Origin: Stenotrophomonas maltophilia
GTDB lineage: Bacteria > Pseudomonadota > Gammaproteobacteria > Xanthomonadales > Xanthomonadaceae
Assembly (NCBI RefSeq): GCF_003205835.1
Contig: NZ_CP029773.1
Location: forward strand, 2,636,501 to 2,700,500
Length of the DNA: 64,000 nt
Reading direction: 5' to 3'
Under the pieces are notes generated by a model. The model was not told the DNA's origin and did not search any database. It saw only the letters and a list, made by a program, of their open reading frames with translations. The first letter of the stretch is position 1. Every line of letters starts with the position of its first letter. A program made the translations under genes and the position numbers. Positions 17,797 through 25,615 of this stretch are shown here, one piece after another.

Positions 17797-18663
17797 ATGA
17801 AGCGTGTCACCGGTACCTACAGCGCCCCCCGCCCGCACTGGGTGGGTGACGGATTCCCCGCCCGCTCGATGTTTTCCTACAACACCCACGGCCAGCACCT
17901 GAGCCCGTTCCTGCTGCTGGACTATGCCGGCCCGTACAGCTTCGCCCCCAGCGATACCCCGCGTGGGGTCGGCCAGCATCCGCACCGCGGTTTCGAGACG
18001 GTCACCATCGTCTATGAGGGCGAGGTCGCCCACCGCGATTCGACCGGGGCCGGCGGCACCATCGGCCCGGGTGACGTGCAGTGGATGACGGCTGCCTCCG
18101 GCATCCTCCACGAGGAATTCCACACGCCGGAATTCAGCAAGCGCGGCGGCACGCTGGACATGGTCCAGCTGTGGGTCAACCTGCCGGCGCGGGACAAGAT
18201 GGGCGCACCGGGCTACCAGACCCTGCTTGACGCAGAGATCCCCTCGGTGGATCTGCCTGAGGGCGCCGGCCGCGTGCGTGTCATCGCGGGCCGCTTCGAC
18301 GGCCACGCCGGTCCGGCCCGTACCCACACGCCGATGGATGTCTGGGACATCCGCCTGCAGCAGGGCCACCACGCCGAACTGCCGGTGGCCGATGGCCGCA
18401 CGCTGGCGCTGGTGGTGTTGAAGGGCCAGGTCCGGATCAACGGCGGCCAGCCGGTCGGCGAGGCGCAGTTGGTCACCTTCGATCGCAGCGGCGAGGACGT
18501 GTTCGTCGACGCCGACAGCGACGCCACTGTGCTGCTGCTCAGCGGCGAGCCGATCGACGAGCCGGTGGTGGGCTACGGCCCGTTCGTGATGAACAGCCAG
18601 GCCGAGATCAGCCAGGCGGTCAACGATTTCAACAGCGGCCGCTTCGGCCAGATCGCGCACTGA
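17797..18663 (+). CDS. Pirin family protein (bicupin, quercetinase-like)
   Basis: 288 residues from the ATG at 17797 (CCAGGAG upstream). The N-terminal cupin carries the metal set of pirins: the histidine pair in QHPHRGFETVT and the later His/Glu in GILHEEFH, with the GPGDVQWMTAASG turn between. The C-terminal cupin (THTPMDVWDIRLQQGHHAELPV) lacks metal ligands, as usual. Bacterial pirins bind iron; some degrade quercetin, others modulate enzymes by contact. It is the first gene of a run with two isochorismatase-fold hydrolases (72 and 57 bp gaps) and is divergent from a LysR gene, a grouping often seen in responses to aromatic or electrophilic stress. Confidence 0.9.
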   Translation: MKRVTGTYSAPRPHWVGDGFPARSMFSYNTHGQHLSPFLLLDYAGPYSFAPSDTPRGVGQHPHRGFETVTIVYEGEVAHRDSTGAGGTIGPGDVQWMTAASGILHEEFHTPEFSKRGGTLDMVQLWVNLPARDKMGAPGYQTLLDAEIPSVDLPEGAGRVRVIAGRFDGHAGPARTHTPMDVWDIRLQQGHHAELPVADGRTLALVVLKGQVRINGGQPVGEAQLVTFDRSGEDVFVDADSDATVLLLSGEPIDEPVVGYGPFVMNSQAEISQAVNDFNSGRFGQIAH

Positions 18664-18734
18664 GCGCTTCCGCGCGGCGGGCGATGACCCGCCGCGCCAA
18701 TGGGCCATCGCCCACCTTCCCCAGGAGACTGACC

Positions 18735-19415
18735 ATGAGTACCCCCGCCAACTTCAACGGTGCCCGCCCGGTGATCGATCCGGACAACGCCGCGATGCTG
18801 CTGATCGACCACCAGAGCGGCCTGTTCCAGACCATCGGTGACATGCCATTCACCAGCGTGCGCGCCCACGCCACTGCGCTGGCGAAGATGGCCACGCTGG
18901 CAAAGATGCCGGTGATCACCACCGCCTCGGTCCCGCAGGGCCCGAACGGCCCGCTGATCCCGGAGATCCACGACGCGGCCCCGCATGCCCAGTACGTGGC
19001 GCGCAAGGGTGAGATCAACGCCTGGGACAACCCGGAATTCGTTGCTGCGGTGAAGGCCACCGGGCGCAAGCAGCTGATCATTGCCGGCACCATCACCAGC
19101 GTGTGCATGGCCTTCCCGTCGATCGCCGCCGTGGCCGATGGCTACCAGGTGTTCGCGGTGATCGATGCCTCGGGCACCTATTCGAAGATGGCCGAAGAGA
19201 TCACCCTGGCCCGCGTAGTGCAGGCCGGCGTGGTGCCGATGGACACCGCCGCGGTGGCCTCGGAGATCCAGCGCAGCTGGAACCGCGACGATGCCCAGCA
19301 ATGGGCCGAGGTCTACACGAAGATCTTCCCGAACTACCAGCTGTTGATCGAGAGCTACCTGAAGGCGCAGGACGTGCAGAAGAACCAGGAGCAGCTGGAT
19401 TCGCAGCGCAGCTGA
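18735..19415 (+). CDS. Isochorismatase-fold hydrolase (YcaC-like)
   Basis: 226 residues from the ATG at 18735. The cysteine hydrolase triad is intact: Asp in AMLLIDHQSGLF (near 26), Lys in VARKGEINAW (near 89) and Cys in TITSVCMAFPSIAA (near 121). The overall pattern matches the YcaC subgroup, octameric hydrolases of unknown physiological substrate. It is the second gene of the pirin operon. The product ends in a polar Gln-rich tail. Confidence 0.88.
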   Translation: MSTPANFNGARPVIDPDNAAMLLIDHQSGLFQTIGDMPFTSVRAHATALAKMATLAKMPVITTASVPQGPNGPLIPEIHDAAPHAQYVARKGEINAWDNPEFVAAVKATGRKQLIIAGTITSVCMAFPSIAAVADGYQVFAVIDASGTYSKMAEEITLARVVQAGVVPMDTAAVASEIQRSWNRDDAQQWAEVYTKIFPNYQLLIESYLKAQDVQKNQEQLDSQRS

Positions 19416-19471
19416 GCTATCCCCCGGGGTGCCGGCCCGCTGCCGGCACTCCTCCCAACCGGAGACCCATC

Positions 19472-20113
19472 ATGTCCAGTGAACCGATCCGCGACCCGGC
19501 CAGCGACCACCTGCTGACCCCGAAGAATTCCGCCTTCATCATCATCGACTACCAGCCGGTGCAGGTGAACTCCATCGCCTCGATGGACCGCCAGCTGCTG
19601 GTCAACAACATCGTCGGCACCGCCAAAGCCGCTGTGGCTTACGGTCTGCCGATCGTGCATTCGACGGTCAACGTCAAGACCGGCCTGAACAAGCCGCCGA
19701 TTCCGCAGCTGCGCAAGGTGCTGGGCGACTACCCCACCTACGACCGCACCACCATCAATTCCTGGGAAGACGTCGAGTTCCGCAAGGCGGTGGAGGCCAC
19801 CGGCCGCCGCAAGCTGATCATGACCGCACTGTGGACCGAAGCCTGCCTGACTTTCCCGGCCCTGGATGCGTTGAAGGAAGGCTATGAGGTGTACGTGGTG
19901 GTCGATGCCGTTGGCGGCACTTCGCTGGCGGCGCATGATGCCGCGTTGCGCCGCATCGAACAGGCCGGGGGCCAGCTGATCAGCGTGCCGCAGTTGTTCT
20001 GCGAGCTGCAGCGCGACTGGGCCCGCTCAGAAACGGTGCCGGCGTTCATGAACCTCTTCATTGAAACCGGTGGTACGGCAGGCATCCAGTTCTCGTACGA
20101 TCGTACCGAGTGA
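19472..20113 (+). CDS. Isochorismatase-fold hydrolase with altered catalytic lysine
   Basis: 213 residues from the ATG at 19472 (CCGGAGA upstream). The Asp (AFIIIDYQPVQ) and the Cys (TALWTEACLTFP) of the cysteine hydrolase fold are present. The segment that carries the lysine in its upstream paralogue (ARKGEINAW) reads YDRTTINSW here, so Arg occupies the Lys position. The two neighbouring hydrolases are diverged paralogues. The change may narrow or abolish hydrolysis or shift substrate. Third gene of the pirin operon; a terminator-like hairpin follows immediately. Confidence 0.85.
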   Translation: MSSEPIRDPASDHLLTPKNSAFIIIDYQPVQVNSIASMDRQLLVNNIVGTAKAAVAYGLPIVHSTVNVKTGLNKPPIPQLRKVLGDYPTYDRTTINSWEDVEFRKAVEATGRRKLIMTALWTEACLTFPALDALKEGYEVYVVVDAVGGTSLAAHDAALRRIEQAGGQLISVPQLFCELQRDWARSETVPAFMNLFIETGGTAGIQFSYDRTE

Positions 20114-20119
20114 ATGGGT

Positions 20120-20150
20120 GGCGGCGCTGGCCTTGGCTGGCGCCGCCTTT
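20120..20150 (+). terminator. Terminator-like hairpin after the pirin operon
   Basis: GGCGGCGC (20120-20127) pairs with GCGCCGCC (20140-20147) around a 12-base loop that can itself extend the stem, followed by only three T. It lies seven bases after the stop of the second hydrolase. Confidence 0.5.
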
Positions 20151-20156
20151 GGGAGC

Positions 20157-20211
20157 AGTCGAGCATGGCTCGACGCTACAGTGGGTTTGGTCGAGCGTGG
20201 CTCGACGCTAG
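20157..20211. repeat. Two tandem SMAG repeats
   Basis: AGTCGAGCATGGCTCGACGCTAC and the variant TCGAGCGTGGCTCGACGCTAG are placed head to tail in the gap between the hydrolase gene and the OsmC-like gene. Confidence 0.65.
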
Positions 20212-20229
20212 AGACAGATGGAGAATGTG

Positions 20230-20619
20230 ATGGCCTACGCGCGCATTGTTTCGACCGGCGACAACTACCTGCACCACATCAGCAATGGAAGCTTTGATGT
20301 AGACGCTGACGAGCCCGCCTCGCTGGGCGGTCAGGGCAAGGGCTTCGCGCCCTTCGATCTGTACCTGGCCTCGCTGGCCGCCTGCACCGCCATCACCCTG
20401 CGCATGTATGCGCAACGCAAGGGCTGGGAGCTGGGCGAGTTCCATGCCGAGCTGCGCTCGGAACGCGACGAAGATGGACGCTTCCACGTGCACCGCGTGC
20501 TGCATGCCAGCGCCGAGCTGAGCGATGCGCAGTGGCAGCGGTTGCTGGAGGTGGTGGAAAGGACCCCGGTGACGCTGGTGATGCGCGAAGGTGCGCGCAT
20601 CACCAGTGAGCGCGGCTGA
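20230..20619 (+). CDS. OsmC/Ohr-like protein with a single cysteine
   Basis: 129 residues from the ATG at 20230 (GGAGA five bases upstream). It has the alpha/beta OsmC fold: an N-terminal beta sheet around SNGSFDVDADEPASLGGQGKG, the helix APFDLYLASLAACTAITLRMYA carrying the first cysteine, and a C-terminal helix pair LLEVVERTPVTLVM. In thiol peroxidases of this fold a second cysteine sits in an RCPV-type motif; here that position is Thr (RTPVT), so a two-cysteine hydroperoxide cycle is not possible. It stands alone between repeats and the ABC-F gene. Confidence 0.82.
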   Translation: MAYARIVSTGDNYLHHISNGSFDVDADEPASLGGQGKGFAPFDLYLASLAACTAITLRMYAQRKGWELGEFHAELRSERDEDGRFHVHRVLHASAELSDAQWQRLLEVVERTPVTLVMREGARITSERG

Positions 20620-20745
20620 AGAAGGTCTGGCCCACCTGCGGCGGATCTTGGCCGGTTCCTCGCTTGCTCCGGCCTCGCCCCTGTTCCAAGCTGCGCGTCC
20701 GCGTTCGGATGCAGTGAGCGCGCAGCAACAGGAGGACCGCACGCG

Positions 20746-22140
20746 ATGTTACGTGCCCATGCTTTGGATCTGGATTTCAACGGCCGCGCCCTGCTGGCCG
20801 ACGTCAACCTGCACCTGCCCTCAGGTGCCCGCATCGCCCTGATCGGCGACAACGGCAGTGGCAAGAGCTGCCTGCTGCAGATGTTGGCCGGTACTCTGGT
20901 GCCCAGTGGCGGGACCATCATCCGGCGCGATGGCGCACGCATCGCCTACGTGCCGCAGCACGTGCTGGATGACTCCTCTCGCAGCGGCGGCGAGCAGATG
21001 CGCCATGCGCTCGCCCGCGCGCTCGATGCCGCCCCCGATGTACTGCTGCTCGATGAACCCAGCAATCACCTGGACCGCAGTGCACGCCGCTCGCTGATCG
21101 CGCGCCTGCGCCAGTTCCACGGCGCACTGTTGGTGGCCACCCACGATGAAGCCCTGATCGATGCGCTCTGTAATGAGCTCTGGCACATACGTGGCGGGCG
21201 CGTGAGCCACTTCGGCGGCCGCTACCGCGACTATCAGGCGGACCTGCAGCAGCGACGCGAGGCCAGCGACCGGCAGCTGCGCCAGCTGGATCAGGAGCGC
21301 GGCCAGGCCCATGAGGCGTTGATGCGCGAACAGCAGCGCGCTGCCAGCTCGCGGGAACGCGGTGTGCGCAAGGTGGAACAGCGCAAGTGGGGCGGCGTGC
21401 GTTCAGCCACCAAGCTCGGCCGTGGCAATACCACCGCCGGCAGCAAGCAACTGCTGATCCGTGAGCAGCAGGAAGACATCGTGGCTCGTCGCAATGACCT
21501 GCAGCGCGAGACCATCATCGAGCCTACCTTCGCGTTGCCGGCCGGCTGGCGACGTGAGGGAGTGGTGGTGCAGCTGACCGACGCCAGCGTGGCGCATGCC
21601 ACGGAAACGGTGCTGGGTGGACTGCATCTGCGCCTGGATGTCGGCGATCGCCTGGCGATCACCGGTGACAACGGCAGCGGCAAGTCCACGCTGGCACGCG
21701 CGCTGTGCGGCGACCCAAGCATCCGCCGTGATGGTGACTGGTTGCTGCCGCCAGCTGATCAGATCGCCCTGCTCGACCAGCACTACCGGGACCTGCCGAT
21801 GCAGGCCACGCCTCTCCAGGCGCTGTCTGCCCAGATGCCGGACTGGAGCCAGACCCAGTGCCGGCTGCACCTGGCCGACTTCCTGTTCCGCGGCGATGCC
21901 ACGGCGCAGACGCCCGTGTCCGCATTGTCCGGTGGCGAACGGGCGCGGCTTTCATTGGCATTGATGGCGGCCAAGCCCCCAGCGCTGCTGGTTCTGGACG
22001 AACCAACCAACAACCTGGACATGACGCTGCGGATGCACCTGCTGCAGGTGCTGCGGGTGTTCCCGGGCACTTTGGTGGTGGTGTCGCATGACGACGCGTT
22101 TCTGCAGGCGCTGGAGCCGGGACAGGTGCTGGCGTTGTAG
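20746..22140 (+). CDS. ABC-F family ATPase (no transmembrane domain)
   Basis: 464 residues, two ABC modules in one chain. Walker A motifs GDNGSGKSC (near 35) and GDNGSGKST (near 310) are present. Signatures are SRSGGEQ (first, degenerate) and LSGGERARL (second); Walker B motifs are VLLLDEPSNHLD and LLVLDEPTNNLD. The modules are joined by a charged coiled linker (residues ~165-270, REASDRQLRQLDQERGQAHE). There are no membrane segments, which defines the ABC-F class of ribosome-associated translation or antibiotic-protection factors. The linker arginine-rich stretch WGGVRSATKLGRGNTTAGSK resembles Uup/YheS-like P-site tRNA motifs. AGGAGG precedes the start. Whether it gives drug resistance cannot be told. 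Confidence 0.9.
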   Translation: MLRAHALDLDFNGRALLADVNLHLPSGARIALIGDNGSGKSCLLQMLAGTLVPSGGTIIRRDGARIAYVPQHVLDDSSRSGGEQMRHALARALDAAPDVLLLDEPSNHLDRSARRSLIARLRQFHGALLVATHDEALIDALCNELWHIRGGRVSHFGGRYRDYQADLQQRREASDRQLRQLDQERGQAHEALMREQQRAASSRERGVRKVEQRKWGGVRSATKLGRGNTTAGSKQLLIREQQEDIVARRNDLQRETIIEPTFALPAGWRREGVVVQLTDASVAHATETVLGGLHLRLDVGDRLAITGDNGSGKSTLARALCGDPSIRRDGDWLLPPADQIALLDQHYRDLPMQATPLQALSAQMPDWSQTQCRLHLADFLFRGDATAQTPVSALSGGERARLSLALMAAKPPALLVLDEPTNNLDMTLRMHLLQVLRVFPGTLVVVSHDDAFLQALEPGQVLAL

Positions 22141-22156
22141 CTGCCGCCGGGTGTGG

Positions 22157-22265
22157 CCTATCCACATACGGCGTGGATCTACTGTAGAGCCGAAGGCAAC
22201 GGCAGGGGCTGTTGCCAACGTCGCGTGCAACCGCCCGAAAAGCCGAGCATGGGCCCGGCTCTACG
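22157..22265. repeat. Two SMAG-type palindromes
   Basis: A degenerate unit with tip CCACATACGGCGTGGATCTAC (22162-22182) and a second unit AGCCGAGCATGGGCCCGGCT plus CTAC (22241-22264) fill the gap between the ABC-F gene and the convergent Phd-like gene. Confidence 0.55.
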
Positions 22266-22271
22266 GAAGGC

Positions 22272-22601
22272 TCAGCGCCGTGAATGCAGCACGGTACGCT
22301 GGCGCATGGCGTTGAATTCCTGCTCCACCTGCTGGATGTCCTCGGCCTGGAAGCCGGCCGCATCCAGCAGCTGGTCGGCGGCAGCCGCCGCCAGCGGATC
22401 ATCGTCACGCTGGCGCCAGCAGCGCGCCGGCAGGAAATAGCCCACTTCGCTGCGCCCGCGCATGATCACCACCGGCCGGCCCGCATACAGCAGGAACTCG
22501 GCCAGGTGCTGGCGCAGGCCCTCCACTGAAACATAGGCCGGTCCAACACCCAGCATCTGGCTGGACGGTTCGGGACTCTCGAACAGCTTGCGACGGCTCA
22601 T
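22272..22601 (-). CDS. Phd/YefM-like small protein at the end of the porin-TonB unit
   Basis: 109 residues, ATG at 22599-22601 with a perfect AGGAGG ribosome site. Residues 22-55 (AYVSVEGLRQHLAEFLLYAGRPVVIMRGRSEVGYFLPA) show the Phd pattern: an amphipathic helix followed by a beta-hairpin. A charged helical tail follows (AEDIQQVEQEFNAMRQRTV). No toxin gene is adjacent. The gene begins 98 bases after the porin stop in the same direction, so it may be the last member of the TonB/ExbBD operon. It is the third Phd-type protein in this island; the other two lie at its right edge. Confidence 0.6.
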   Translation of the reverse strand: MSRRKLFESPEPSSQMLGVGPAYVSVEGLRQHLAEFLLYAGRPVVIMRGRSEVGYFLPARCWRQRDDDPLAAAAADQLLDAAGFQAEDIQQVEQEFNAMRQRTVLHSRR

Positions 22602-22699
22602 CCACTCCTCCTTTTGAACAACGCGTGGTCTCCTTTCCTTAGACGGGCGCATCGCTGCGCCCCCGCCACGCACTACGTGATCCGCATCACGCCCGCCAC

Positions 22700-24445
22700 T
22701 CAAAACCCGGTGTTGAACTCCAGCTGGAACACGTCGATCGACAGCGGCGCGCCGGACACTTCCTTGGCCGCCATCCACTTGCCGCTGATCCAGCTGCGTG
22801 CATCCAGCGCGTAGGCGCCGCCCACGTAGTAGCCGCGGGCGTTGGTGCCGCCCAGGTGGAAGTTCGGATCGTTGTAGGCATCGGGCAGTGCGTCGGCCTC
22901 GATGTGCTTGTAGCCCAGCAGCGCCTGCCACTGGCCCTTCTCCTTCAGCTCGGTGGCACCGAAGGTGGCCTGCACCATCCATGCGGTGTCGCCACTGCGG
23001 AAGGTATCGATGCCGACAGTATCGCCGGCGCCGTAGTTGTTGACGATGCCGTTCTGGGCACGACTGAACATGGCCTGCTTGTCGTAGGCCAGGTTGCGGA
23101 TGTAGTCGCCATCCAGGCGCAGACCGATGCCCTGCGCCAGCTGCGTGTCCCAGCGCAGGTTCAGCGTGGCCAGGCGGAACGCCGAGGCCAGGCCGACATA
23201 CTGCGGGGTCGGCGTACCGGCCGGATCCACCGGATTGCGCGCGATGTCGCGGATCAGCATCAGGGTATTTCCCTTCTGCATGAACGCCGGGCGCGACCAG
23301 TCGGTGTCGCAGCCCACCGCACCCGAGTACAGCGAGCACGTTGAGGACAGGCGACCGCTGATGTTCTTGAAGTCGTAGTAGCCCAGCGCAGCACGCAGCG
23401 CGTTGTCATCGTTGAAGCGCCAGTTCACGCCCACCTGGGCACCGGACAGCCACTTGTTCTCGTTCGGAGTCTTGACCTTGCTCTGGCTCGGCGAGCTGTC
23501 GGAGGTGTACTCCAGCGGTACCACCGCGAGGTTGCCGAACAGGTCGAGGTCGCCACCATCGAAGTCATACTTCAGGTTCGCGGCCAGGCCATCGAAGTTG
23601 AGATCGTTGGAGAACAGCATGTCGCTGGTCCAGAACGGATTGCCGAAGCGGCCGCCACGCACCGTCACCCAGTCCGCCGGGCTGTAGGCCAGCCAGGCCT
23701 GGTCCAGCCACACGTCCTTCTTGCTCAGGCCGCCGCCTAGCTGCTCGGTGGTCGACACCGGGCCATTGCTGCTGCCGCTGGCCAGGCGCACGCCGGCCGT
23801 GGTGTGCTGGCCAATGGTTGCCTCGATGCCCAGGCGGGCACGGATGCGCCACAGGTTACGGCGGTCCTGGCGGGTGTTCAGCAGCGGCGGCAACTGCAGA
23901 TTGGTATTGGTGTTGGTGTCGAAGCCGTTGCCGGAGTTGATCGACGACCAGTTGCTCACGATGTCGCTGTTGCGCTCGGAGTAGAAGCGCGACTCGCTGC
24001 GCACACGCATGTCACCGGTGACCTTGATGCGCTTGGTCCACTCGGCCACTTCGTTGGGTGCCGCCCAGCCTTCCGACTTCGCCTGCGCCATCACGTCCTG
24101 GCGCACTTCGTCGCGGATACCGTCGCGCACGCTCTGCGGTACGTACGGCACGCGCACGTCACCGGCCTCCAGGGCCACGCCACCGCTCGCCGCGGTGCTG
24201 CCCGTGGCTGCAGTGCGCTGTGCGGCCGCCGCTTCGGCTTCGGCCTGTACCAGCAGTGCCTGGCCGTCTTCGGGTTTCAGTGCACCGCTGGCGATCAGGC
24301 CCTTGATCAGCTTGACCATGGTGGTTTCGGCCGCCATCGCACCGGCCGGGGCGGCCAGGCTGAGCAGCACGGCGCAGCACAGCAGCGCCCGTCGGGCCGG
24401 CCGCGGGCGGCGGGAGTCGGTTCGTGCGCGGACGTGGTCGTTCAT
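22700..24445 (-). CDS. Putative outer-membrane porin (Porin_5-like)
   Basis: About 581 residues from the ATG at 24443-24445; in-frame starts also exist at 24457 and 24475. The signal peptide is RRALLCCAVLLSLAAPAGAMA. A periplasmic helical part follows (MVKLIKGLIASGALKPEDGQ, Ala/Glu-rich coiled-coil-like segment). The rest is barrel strands such as KVTGDMRVRSESRFYSE, VTVRGGRFGNPFWTSDMLF and NALRAALGYYDF, ending VFQLEFNTGF with terminal Phe. The layout fits porins that keep an N-terminal trimerising or peptidoglycan-binding helix. It is the last large gene of the TpsB-ExbB-ExbD-TonB-porin run (42-bp gap after tonB), so it may be the outer-membrane partner energised by, or feeding, that TonB. 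A GGGCGC/GCGCCC hairpin follows at 22645-22662 without a T run. Confidence 0.8.
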   Translation of the reverse strand: MNDHVRARTDSRRPRPARRALLCCAVLLSLAAPAGAMAAETTMVKLIKGLIASGALKPEDGQALLVQAEAEAAAAQRTAATGSTAASGGVALEAGDVRVPYVPQSVRDGIRDEVRQDVMAQAKSEGWAAPNEVAEWTKRIKVTGDMRVRSESRFYSERNSDIVSNWSSINSGNGFDTNTNTNLQLPPLLNTRQDRRNLWRIRARLGIEATIGQHTTAGVRLASGSSNGPVSTTEQLGGGLSKKDVWLDQAWLAYSPADWVTVRGGRFGNPFWTSDMLFSNDLNFDGLAANLKYDFDGGDLDLFGNLAVVPLEYTSDSSPSQSKVKTPNENKWLSGAQVGVNWRFNDDNALRAALGYYDFKNISGRLSSTCSLYSGAVGCDTDWSRPAFMQKGNTLMLIRDIARNPVDPAGTPTPQYVGLASAFRLATLNLRWDTQLAQGIGLRLDGDYIRNLAYDKQAMFSRAQNGIVNNYGAGDTVGIDTFRSGDTAWMVQATFGATELKEKGQWQALLGYKHIEADALPDAYNDPNFHLGGTNARGYYVGGAYALDARSWISGKWMAAKEVSGAPLSIDVFQLEFNTGF

Positions 24446-24486
24446 CACGGTTCTCATCGAAAGAAGGGAAATCACGGAAGTCGGAG

Positions 24487-25188
24487 TCAGGCCCCGGGCC
24501 GGCGGCCCTGGATCAGGACGCGGGCGGGGAAATCGAGTGACGGCGGCGGTGCCTGGTCAACCTTGCCGATGCGACGCAGGGCATCGAGCACGGCCGCGTC
24601 GGCCTCCTCGTTGCCACTGCCGCGTACCAGTTCGACCTTTTCCAGGCGGCCGTCGTTGGCCAGCCACACATTCACCTGCAGCTGGAACGCCAGGCGCTTG
24701 ACCTTGTCGTCGCGCGAGATCGCCTGCTGCATCAGGTAGCCCAGGTAGCGGCCGTAGGTAGCGTTGCCGGCGCCACCACGGCCAACGCCGGACGAACCGC
24801 CACCACTGCCGGACTGGATACCGAAGTTGTCACCACCGGCCTGCGCGTCGGCATTCATCGTCACCGGATCGCTGTTATCCGGCGTCGGCGTCGGCTCTTC
24901 GGCCGGCGTCGGCTGATCCAGCGGCTCCGGTTCGGGCATCGTCTCTTCCGGCGGTGTCTCCGGCTCCGGTGGTTTTTCCGGGGGCGGCGGGGGCGGCGGC
25001 GGAGGGGGTGGCAGCGCCAGCATCGGCGGCTGCACCACCGGCCGACGGGTGCTGGCGGTGTCCTTGAACAACAGCCACCACACCGCGATGCCGAGCACCA
25101 GCAACGCGGCCAGCACCAGTGCCACGGTCACCAGCAACTGGCGACCGCGCATGCCGGGCTCCGGTCGAGGGGGTTGATGGGCCGTCAT
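24487..25188 (-). CDS. TonB-family energy transducer
   Basis: 233 residues. A short cytoplasmic N-terminus and one membrane helix (LLVTVALVLAALLVLGIAVWWLLF, about 19-42) lead into a proline-rich spacer (a run of 11 prolines, then PEKPPEPETPPEETMPEP). The C-terminal domain begins YGRYLGYLMQQAIS and continues FQLQVNVWLANDGRLEKVELVRGSGNEEADAAVLDAL, the TonB_C fold. It starts three bases after exbD and is clearly dedicated to this cluster rather than the housekeeping TonB. Together with ExbD and the unusual ExbB it should couple proton-motive force to an outer-membrane partner, either the adjacent porin or the TpsB/TpsA pair. Confidence 0.9.
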   Translation of the reverse strand: MTAHQPPRPEPGMRGRQLLVTVALVLAALLVLGIAVWWLLFKDTASTRRPVVQPPMLALPPPPPPPPPPPEKPPEPETPPEETMPEPEPLDQPTPAEEPTPTPDNSDPVTMNADAQAGGDNFGIQSGSGGGSSGVGRGGAGNATYGRYLGYLMQQAISRDDKVKRLAFQLQVNVWLANDGRLEKVELVRGSGNEEADAAVLDALRRIGKVDQAPPPSLDFPARVLIQGRRPGA

Positions 25189-25191
25189 GCC

Positions 25192-25605
25192 TCAACCCTG
25201 CGCCTTGCCGGTGACCAGGCCGACCTGGGCCAGCTCCAGGCGCCGCAGCAGGTCCAGCACCTCGACCACGCGGGCGTACTGCACCTGCGCATCACCGCGC
25301 ACGATCACCGGGAAATCCGGCGTGGTCGCGCGTTCGGTACGCAGCCGGTCTTCCAGCTCGGCCATCGTCACCGGGTAGGCATCCAGGAACACCTGGCCAC
25401 TGGGGTCGATGGTGATCGCCTTGGTCTTCGGCTTTTCCAGGGCCACGCTGTTGCTGGCCTTCGGCAGGTTGACCTCGATGCCGGGGATGGAGGCGTTGCT
25501 GGTCAGGATGAAGATCACCAGCACCACCAGCAGCACGTCGACGAAGGGCGTTACGTTGATGCCCTTCTCGCGCTTCTTGATGCCGAACTTCGCCTTCTGG
25601 CCCAT
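25192..25605 (-). CDS. exbD: ExbD/TolR-family protein
   Basis: 137 residues from the ATG at 25603-25605. The N-terminus INVTPFVDVLLVVLVIFILTSN is the single membrane helix; its Asp in FVDVLL is the proton-carrying residue of ExbD/TolR. The periplasmic domain follows (VNLPKASNSVALEKPKTKAI to VVEVLDLLRRLELAQVGLVT). The gene lies ten bases after the ExbB-fusion gene and three before tonB, so the three subunits are made together. Confidence 0.93.
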   Translation of the reverse strand: MGQKAKFGIKKREKGINVTPFVDVLLVVLVIFILTSNASIPGIEVNLPKASNSVALEKPKTKAITIDPSGQVFLDAYPVTMAELEDRLRTERATTPDFPVIVRGDAQVQYARVVEVLDLLRRLELAQVGLVTGKAQG

Positions 25606-25615
25606 GGCGCGCCCC

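Noticed and set aside
24960-25010. Possible sequencing artefact in the poly-proline run of TonB
   Set aside because: The frame stays open on both sides and a proline-rich spacer is expected in TonB.
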